A stretch of 11,646 bases of DNA from a bacterium (GTDB lineage: Bacteria > Ratteibacteria > UBA8468 > B48-G9 > DTJG01): the NCBI GenBank assembly GCA_026418655.1, contig JAOAAW010000090.1:1-11646 (forward strand), given 5' to 3'. Of this stretch, positions 7,112-11,646 are shown piece by piece; position 1 is the stretch's first letter; each line of letters begins with the position of its first letter. A program made the translations under genes and the position numbers. A model generated the notes under the pieces. It saw nothing but the letters and a program-made list of their open reading frames with translations, was not told the DNA's origin and searched no databases.

Positions 7112-7195
7112 TTCGGAAAATAAATTTGTTCCACACCAATAAAATATTATGGCGAAATACTAGTAAAAACAGGAAATCTCAAAAACCATTTTGAA

Positions 7196-8194
7196 ATGAA
7201 GAAAGTCAAAAAAGATGCTGAAACAGCATTTTTTGAAGCAGCGCAACAATGGCGAACAATTTTTGATGCTGTCTCTGAGCCAATCTGTCTTATTGATAAT
7301 AAATTTACAGTTCTAAGATGTAACACTGCAATGTCTGCGTTACTGAAAAAATCTTTTAAAGAAATCATAGGAAGAAAACTTTATGAATTTAAAACTGACT
7401 TAGATCTCTGCAGTGTCATACATCAAATTATTCAAAAGATGGATAAAAAAATTGAACATCATACTGAAATACTTCATATAAATGATTTTTGGTATGAATT
7501 GACGCTTCATTCCATACTGGAGCAGACAGAAAAAAATGGAAAAATTTTAATAATATTAAGAAACATCACACACCTGAAGGAAATGGAAAAAGGACTTACA
7601 GAAACCCATCAAAAATTAAAAAAAGCTTTTCATGGAATAGTGAATGCCCTTTCAACAACAATAGAGAAAAGAGACCCATTCACAGCAGGGCACGAAAGAA
7701 GAGTTGCACAAATTGCTCAGGCCCTGGCAATAAGTCTTGGCATCCGATCAGATATGGTTGAAGGACTTTTGGTTGCTGGACTCCTTCATGATGTGGGGAA
7801 AATTGTAGTTCCTGCTGAAATTTTAAGCAAGCCCGGCACTTTGAATCCACATGAATACAACATTGTCAAATCTCATCCAGCTGCTGGTTATGAGATTCTG
7901 AAAAAGGTAGAATTCCCCTGGCCTGTCGCTGATATTGTTCTTCAACATCACGAAAGGTTGAATGGGACAGGGTATCCAAATCAACTTACGAAAGAAAAAA
8001 TCATTTTTGAATCTCGCATTCTTGCTGTCGCCGACGTGGTTGAAGCCATGCTTTCTCAAAGGCCCTATCGGAAAGCAAAAACAGTTGATCAGGTTATCTC
8101 AGAATTGCAGGAACAAAAAGGAATTCTTTTTGATGAAAAAATAGTTGATGCTTGTGTTCAACTGTTTAAAGAAAAGAATTTTAGAATTGATTAA
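7196..8194 (+). CDS. PAS-HD-GYP protein, predicted cyclic-di-GMP phosphodiesterase
   Basis: A 332-aa soluble sensor-effector. A PAS-like domain (about 17-128, containing TIFDAVSEPICLIDNKF and a closing ILRNITHLKEME) is linked by a helix to an HD-GYP domain (about 144-330). HD-GYP residues are intact: His166 in TAGHERRV, His198-Asp199 followed by Gly-Lys, His227 in KSHPAAGYEIL, His251-His252 and GTGYP in HHERLNGTGYP, and Asp280 in AVADVVEAM followed by RPYR. These are the metal ligands and ligand-binding signature of c-di-GMP hydrolases. No transmembrane segment is seen. The ATG at 7196 is the only canonical in-frame start before the PAS domain, but its ribosome site is poor: AGGA lies 21 nt upstream. 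The frame stays open back to 7124 without ATG/GTG/TTG. Probably co-transcribed with the HTH-receiver gene 84 nt upstream. Confidence 0.9.
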   Translation: MKKVKKDAETAFFEAAQQWRTIFDAVSEPICLIDNKFTVLRCNTAMSALLKKSFKEIIGRKLYEFKTDLDLCSVIHQIIQKMDKKIEHHTEILHINDFWYELTLHSILEQTEKNGKILIILRNITHLKEMEKGLTETHQKLKKAFHGIVNALSTTIEKRDPFTAGHERRVAQIAQALAISLGIRSDMVEGLLVAGLLHDVGKIVVPAEILSKPGTLNPHEYNIVKSHPAAGYEILKKVEFPWPVADIVLQHHERLNGTGYPNQLTKEKIIFESRILAVADVVEAMLSQRPYRKAKTVDQVISELQEQKGILFDEKIVDACVQLFKEKNFRID

Positions 8195-8237
8195 CCCTTT
8201 TCCCCGGGCGAATTTCATTTGTATCATCTCTTCAGGA

Positions 8238-8243
8238 TATAAT
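8238..8243 (+). promoter_or_regulatory. Perfect -10 box just upstream of phoB; possible near-leaderless transcript
   Basis: TATAAT lies 10 bases before the ATG at 8254. There is no recognisable -35 at 16-18 bp (best partial match TTCATT, 8214-8219). A start about 7 nt downstream, near 8250, would leave only a few bases before AUG, and no Shine-Dalgarno is present closer than AGGA at 8234-8237. Either phoB is expressed from a leaderless mRNA from this box, or it is read through from the HD-GYP gene. Confidence 0.4.
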
Positions 8244-8253
8244 AATAGTAGAT

Positions 8254-8937
8254 ATGAACGGAAAAACCGTCTACATAGTTGAGGATGAACAGGATATCTC
8301 TTCTCTTATTGCTCTCCATTTGAGGAAATCTGGTTTTATTACTGTTGAATTTACAAAGGGAGATGATTTCGTCAATTTCCTTAGAAGAAAAATTCCAGAC
8401 CTTGTGATACTTGATTTGATGCTTCCCGATATGGATGGAATAGAAATTTGTAAGTTCATGAAATCTGAACCAGTTTACAGATCAATACCGATTATCATAT
8501 TAACGGCAAAAAATGAAGAAACAGATAGAATTCTTGGGCTTGAGCTTGGCGCAGACGATTATGTTACAAAACCTTTTTCTCCAAGAGAATTGATTGTAAG
8601 GGTAAAAAATATAATTAAAAGATACCAGATTGGCCAGGAATCAAATCTTCAAAAAATTGGGAACTTACTTCTGGTTGATTTTGAAAAATATGAAGTATAC
8701 GTAAAAAACAAAAGGGTTCATCTTACACAAACAGAGTTCAATATACTTAAAATACTGTTAAGCAAAAAGGGCTGGGTATTTTCTAGGGAAAAGATTCTTG
8801 ATATGCTATGGCATGGCGAAAAAGCAGTTATAGACAGAACAGTAGATGTGCATATAAAAAAACTCAGAGAAAAACTTGGCGAAGCAGGAATATTAATAAA
8901 AAATGTACGTGGAGTCGGTTATAAAATAGAAGAATGA
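8254..8937 (+). CDS. phoB: OmpR/PhoB-family response regulator, probable phosphate regulator PhoB
   Basis: A 227-aa two-domain regulator. The receiver (about 5-120) has the acidic pair Glu10-Asp11 in YIVEDEQD, phosphoacceptor Asp54 in VILDLMLPDMDG, Thr84 in IILTAKNEE, and Lys106 in DDYVTKPFSPREL. The C-terminal OmpR-type winged helix (about 130-227) has LTQTEFNILKILLSKKG, the recognition-helix region RTVDVHIKKLREKLG and the closing wing VRGVGYKIEE. PhoB rather than another OmpR member is inferred from the overlapping PhoR-like kinase and from a Pho-box-like array and phosphate porin right downstream. ATG 8254 is the only canonical in-frame start after the previous gene's end. The stop overlaps the kinase start by 4 nt (ATGA), giving coupled expression of the pair. 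Confidence 0.88.
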   Translation: MNGKTVYIVEDEQDISSLIALHLRKSGFITVEFTKGDDFVNFLRRKIPDLVILDLMLPDMDGIEICKFMKSEPVYRSIPIIILTAKNEETDRILGLELGADDYVTKPFSPRELIVRVKNIIKRYQIGQESNLQKIGNLLLVDFEKYEVYVKNKRVHLTQTEFNILKILLSKKGWVFSREKILDMLWHGEKAVIDRTVDVHIKKLREKLGEAGILIKNVRGVGYKIEE

Positions 8938-10637
8938 AAAAAAGATATTTTCTTAAAATTTTTTCCGGGTACATCGCACTATTAACTTTGTGTATTTTGA
9001 TCAATTTAATTTTTACAATCAACACGGAAAAAAAACAACAGATAAATGAGATATTCAAAAACATTGAAAATATTGTTCAAACAGCCGAAGTTGCAGCAAA
9101 AAATTTTAATGGTGTAAAAGAAAACTTCGCAAAGTTTATAAAGGAAATTAAAAAGAACACAGGTGTTAGAATAACCATCATTGGACTCAATGGTACTGTT
9201 GTTATGGATTCAGAGAAAGATTCACAAATCCTTGAAAACCATTCAGACAGAATGGCATTCAAACAGGCTATCAAAACCGGGCGTGGAAAAACCATAAGAC
9301 GGAGTCCCGTTTTAGATGAGTATATTGTTTATTATGCTAAGAAAAATTCAAAGTTTGTTATCAGGGGCAGTGTCTGTAAGGAAAAAACTGAACAGGGAAA
9401 TTTTATTTTTACAGGATTTTACAAAACTTCTTTTATTATGTTTACATTGGGTATTTTTTTATCATTATTCTTCACACATCTTCTTTATTCGCCCATAAAA
9501 GAAATCTTAAATATAACAGAAAAAATCAAGTCGGGTAATTTTATAGTAAAACCTATTCTTCGAAGAAGAGATGAACTGGGGAAAATACTTCAAGATATTT
9601 CAGAAATTGGAGCAAATGCTTCCCAAATGAAAAAAACAAGCGAATTTACAAAAAACACACTCAACCAGTTTATAAATACTGTGGATTTTCCGGTTGGTAT
9701 TATAAATGTCAATGGAGATATAGAAATATACAATAACTTTTTTGATGAAATCATTGAAATAGAAAAAAAACATGGATTATGGTGGGAAAAAATCAAAAAT
9801 TTTGAAGTAAACAAAATAATAAGAGAAACTATTGAAAAAAAGAAACAAATAGAACAAGAGATAGATATTAAAGGAAAGTATTTCTTGTGTAAATCAATAC
9901 CTTTGCCAGGATGGTTAGAAGTCTTGTTATTAATGGTTGATATTACTGCCGTAAAAAATATGGAAAAAAGAAGAAAAGAATTTTTAACCGCAGTATCCCA
10001 TGAGTTAAAAACACCATTGACTGCAATCAAAGGTTACATTGAAACCTTAAAGGAAGAAATTAAAGAACCTGAGAAACAAAAATATATCGATATCATTTTG
10101 CATAATACCGAAAGAATGGCAAGAATTCTGGATGATATTATATTGTTGACAAAACTTGAAAGTACAGATACAAAACTTGAAATTGAAGAAGTTGACCTGC
10201 TTAAAATCGTTAAAGATGTAATTTCACTTTTTGAAAAAAAAGCAAGTCAAAAAGGATTGAAAGTTCTTTTCAAAGCCCAATCTATTCCAAAAATAAAAGG
10301 AGATGCATTCAGACTTGAACAGGTGTTGATAAACCTTATTGATAACGCAATAAGATTTACTGAAAAAGGGGAAATAGAAATTGCTATTGAGTACAAAAAG
10401 GATTCAAGAAGCGTCAAAATTGAAATTTCAGATACAGGTATAGGAATAGAGAAAGAACATCTTCCTCACATTTTTGAAAGGTTTTATGTTGTTGATAAGT
10501 CAAGATCCAGAAAGACAGGTGGTACAGGATTGGGATTATCAATTGTTAAAAGTATTGTCCTGCTTCATAATGGCAAGATAGATGTAGAAAGTACTTACGG
10601 AAAAGGAACGAAATTTATTATTACACTTCCCGTGTAG
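8934..10637 (+). CDS. phoR: PhoR-like membrane sensor histidine kinase
   Basis: A 567-aa sensor kinase. TM1 about 8-29; a periplasmic domain about 30-160 with VRITIIGLNGTVVMDSE and ENHSDRMAFKQA, matching the sensor fold of Bacillus-type PhoR (E. coli PhoR lacks such a domain); TM2 about 165-184; a HAMP linker about 185-238 (SPIKEILNITEKIKSGNF); a PAS-like region about 245-342; HisKA with phosphoacceptor His356 in VSHELKTPL; then the ATPase domain with N-box NLIDNAIRF (Asn467/Asn471), G1 DTGIGI (500-505), F-box IFERFY and G2 GGTGLGLSIV (529-538). All catalytic boxes are intact. It would phosphorylate the PhoB whose gene it overlaps by 4 nt. Lys-rich, as its AT-rich codons dictate. A PhoR role is inferred from domain order and context; other OmpR-paired kinases share the core. 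Confidence 0.88.
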   Translation: MKKRYFLKIFSGYIALLTLCILINLIFTINTEKKQQINEIFKNIENIVQTAEVAAKNFNGVKENFAKFIKEIKKNTGVRITIIGLNGTVVMDSEKDSQILENHSDRMAFKQAIKTGRGKTIRRSPVLDEYIVYYAKKNSKFVIRGSVCKEKTEQGNFIFTGFYKTSFIMFTLGIFLSLFFTHLLYSPIKEILNITEKIKSGNFIVKPILRRRDELGKILQDISEIGANASQMKKTSEFTKNTLNQFINTVDFPVGIINVNGDIEIYNNFFDEIIEIEKKHGLWWEKIKNFEVNKIIRETIEKKKQIEQEIDIKGKYFLCKSIPLPGWLEVLLLMVDITAVKNMEKRRKEFLTAVSHELKTPLTAIKGYIETLKEEIKEPEKQKYIDIILHNTERMARILDDIILLTKLESTDTKLEIEEVDLLKIVKDVISLFEKKASQKGLKVLFKAQSIPKIKGDAFRLEQVLINLIDNAIRFTEKGEIEIAIEYKKDSRSVKIEISDTGIGIEKEHLPHIFERFYVVDKSRSRKTGGTGLGLSIVKSIVLLHNGKIDVESTYGKGTKFIITLPV

Positions 10638-10643
10638 TCCTTT

Positions 10644-10682
10644 TTAACAAATTCTTAACAATTCTTTTATTTTATCTTTAAA
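10644..10682 (+). promoter_or_regulatory. Predicted Pho box: four TTAACA-like hexamers at 11-bp period
   Basis: Hexamers TTAACA (10644-10649), TTAACA (10655-10660), TTTATT (10666-10671) and TTTAAA (10677-10682) lie exactly 11 bp apart, a 6+5 layout. This is the layout of Bacillus PhoP boxes (TT(A/C/T)A(C/T)A repeats). The first two are perfect; the last two match the degenerate consensus at five of six. The array lies between phoR and the phosphate porin gene and ends 12 bp before a -10-like element, so it would take the place of a -35, as in PhoB-activated promoters. Confidence 0.6.
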
Positions 10683-10694
10683 AAAAAACCCTAC

Positions 10695-10700
10695 CATATT
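10695..10700 (+). promoter_or_regulatory. -10-like element of the porin promoter
   Basis: CATATT (4 of 6 matches to TATAAT) lies 12 bp after the last Pho-box repeat. There is no -35 hexamer at standard spacing, consistent with an activator-dependent promoter. Transcription would begin near 10707, giving a leader of about 27 nt to the first ATG or 84 nt to the second. Confidence 0.4.
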
Positions 10701-10722
10701 TGCGAGAAAATTTTTTTACCAC

Positions 10723-10793
10723 AAGGAGGCATTATGGAAAGCAGTAAAAGTGGAGTGGAAAGAAATAATTTTAATAAGAAAGGAGGGAAAATG
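10723..10793 (+). promoter_or_regulatory. Two near-identical ribosome binding sites serving two in-frame ATGs
   Basis: AAGGAGG at 10723-10729 is followed after 4 nt by ATG 10734. AAGGAGG at 10780-10786 is followed after 4 nt by ATG 10791. The two ATGs are 57 nt apart and in the same open frame, so both could begin the porin. The second gives a standard signal peptide; the first adds 19 mostly hydrophilic, basic residues in front of it. Confidence 0.6.
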
Positions 10794-11646
10794 AGTAAAT
10801 GGTTTGTAGTTATAATGCTTGTTTATTGTTTAGGTTTGTTTTTCTGGATACCAGAAGCAAAAGCAGGTAAGGAAGAAATGTATATACTCATAAATCTTCT
10901 GGTTGAAAAAGGCACCATAACAAACGAAGAAGGTAAAGAAATCATGGCAGCAGTTGATAACATTGTCAAAAAACAAAAACAGGATGCAGAAAAGAATTCA
11001 GTTAAAACAAGTGCAGCAAAAAACATGAAAATCGGGGGCTATATCCAGACAAGATATGACCAATACGACTTCAAGGGTAAAAGGGATGAATTCTCCATCA
11101 AAAGAGCAAGGGCAAGTCTATCTGGAAATGTAATTGACAATGTCGCATTTAAGATGGAATTCGATCTAACAAAGGGCAAGGATAATGATCTTTTAACTGA
11201 TGCTTATATTAAATTTACAAATTTTCCAAAAGCCAACATTACCCTTGGTCAGTTCAAAATTCCATATTCTGAAGAATTCTTAATGTCATCTGCTGCGTTA
11301 GATACAATTGAAAGATCCATTCCAGTAACAAAAATGGCATCAGAATATGATAGAGGCATAATGGTTGATGGTGATGCACTTGAAAAAATTATTTATTATG
11401 GTGTCGCCCTTGTAAATGGAACCGGTGCAAACAAAGGTGATGACAATGATTCAAAGGATATTGTGGCAAGGTTAGTACTTACACCCTGGGGAAAATCTGA
11501 AAATGCACTTTCGGGAATAAAACTTGGAGCTGCATATCAAACCGGTGAACAGAAAATGGGTGTAAATAAGGAAGATAGAACAAGACATGATTTCATGTTA
11601 CGTTATCAATATAAGAACTTTAGAGCACTGGCTGAATATCTGTATC
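10791..11646 (+). CDS. Phosphate-selective porin O/P family protein, 5' part (cut by window end)
   Basis: First 285 residues of an outer-membrane beta-barrel of the OprO/OprP type (Pfam PF07396), which passes phosphate or other anions. From ATG 10791 there is a clear Sec signal peptide: MSKW, a hydrophobic core FVVIMLVYCLGLFFWI, then PEAKA before GKEE, with predicted cleavage after the AKA near residue 25. The next helix-rich stretch (about 26-75, ending in charged KKQKQDAEK) suits an N-terminal periplasmic or coiled segment. The barrel begins about residue 80 with KIGGYIQTRY, followed by family features FSIKRARASLSGNV, FKMEFDL, TDAYIKF, ITLGQFKIPYSEEF and DTIERSIPVTKM. Preceded by a Pho-box-like array, so phosphate-regulated by inference. 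An upstream in-frame ATG (10734) is an alternative start. The C-terminal strands are outside the window. Confidence 0.88.
   Translation, partial: MSKWFVVIMLVYCLGLFFWIPEAKAGKEEMYILINLLVEKGTITNEEGKEIMAAVDNIVKKQKQDAEKNSVKTSAAKNMKIGGYIQTRYDQYDFKGKRDEFSIKRARASLSGNVIDNVAFKMEFDLTKGKDNDLLTDAYIKFTNFPKANITLGQFKIPYSEEFLMSSAALDTIERSIPVTKMASEYDRGIMVDGDALEKIIYYGVALVNGTGANKGDDNDSKDIVARLVLTPWGKSENALSGIKLGAAYQTGEQKMGVNKEDRTRHDFMLRYQYKNFRALAEYLY

Noticed and set aside
7124..7195. Open frame joined to the front of the HD-GYP gene, suggesting a longer protein or a frameshift with the HTH-receiver gene
   Set aside because: No ATG, GTG or TTG occurs in it, an in-frame TAA lies at 7121-7123, and the upstream gene ends naturally after a complete receiver domain.
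8195..8237. Possible Pho box or terminator before phoB (CCCGGG palindrome, TTTCAT/TATCAT)
   Set aside because: The palindrome is only 6 bp with no T-run or loop, and the two TCAT hexamers are 9 bp apart, not 11, with no TTAACA match.
9590..10030. A 146-codon minus-strand open frame inside phoR
   Set aside because: It is the mirror of the PAS and HisKA coding sequence, with a hydrophobic, Phe/Ser/Ile-rich composition typical of antisense to Lys/Glu-rich genes.
10638..10690. Intrinsic terminator after phoR (T-rich then A-rich tract)
   Set aside because: No GC-containing stem precedes the T-tracts; the 11-bp repeat reading explains the sequence better.

Overview
The window comes from an AT-rich bacterial chromosome (by eye about mid-30s % GC). 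An LPS-export ATPase (lptB), an outer-membrane phosphate-selective porin and a periplasmic-type signal peptide all point to a diderm (Gram-negative) bacterium. The species cannot be named from this sequence alone. The pairing of an EF-G-like protein with a DUF151/yebC/ruvCAB/lptB/uppS operon does not match a model proteobacterium and suggests a less-studied diderm lineage (inference).

Left half, minus strand, read from about 6400 down to 1: a tightly packed operon of an EF-G-like GTPase, a DUF151 bifunctional nuclease-like protein, yebC, ruvC, ruvA, ruvB, lptB and the 5' end of uppS. Every junction is an overlap or a gap of 14 nt or less, so translational coupling is likely. It groups translation factors, Holliday-junction processing and envelope biogenesis (LPS export and the undecaprenyl carrier).

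Centre, 6361-6529: a very AT-rich divergent control region. It holds an extended -10 promoter for the minus operon and a good sigma70-type promoter for the plus strand, with four AAATTTG motifs between and within them.

Right half, plus strand: an unusual regulator with an N-terminal excisionase/MerR-like helix-turn-helix and a C-terminal receiver domain; a PAS-HD-GYP protein (predicted c-di-GMP phosphodiesterase); then a PhoB-like response regulator overlapping a PhoR-like membrane histidine kinase by 4 nt. Directly after phoR lies a row of TTAACA-like hexamers with an 11-bp period, then a -10-like element, then the 5' part of a phosphate-selective porin O/P-family gene with a signal peptide, cut by the window end. 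The simplest reading is a phosphate-starvation module: PhoR senses, PhoB binds the 11-bp repeats, and the porin brings phosphate through the outer membrane. The repeats and the PhoR architecture look like the Bacillus PhoPR type although the target is an outer-membrane porin.

No tRNA, rRNA, CRISPR array, insertion sequence or convincing intrinsic terminator was seen. The most interesting items are the predicted Pho operator upstream of the porin, the porin's two in-frame starts with two near-identical Shine-Dalgarno sites, the HTH-receiver regulator with its divergent repeat-rich control region, and the EF-G-like factor that has lost the usual G3 histidine.
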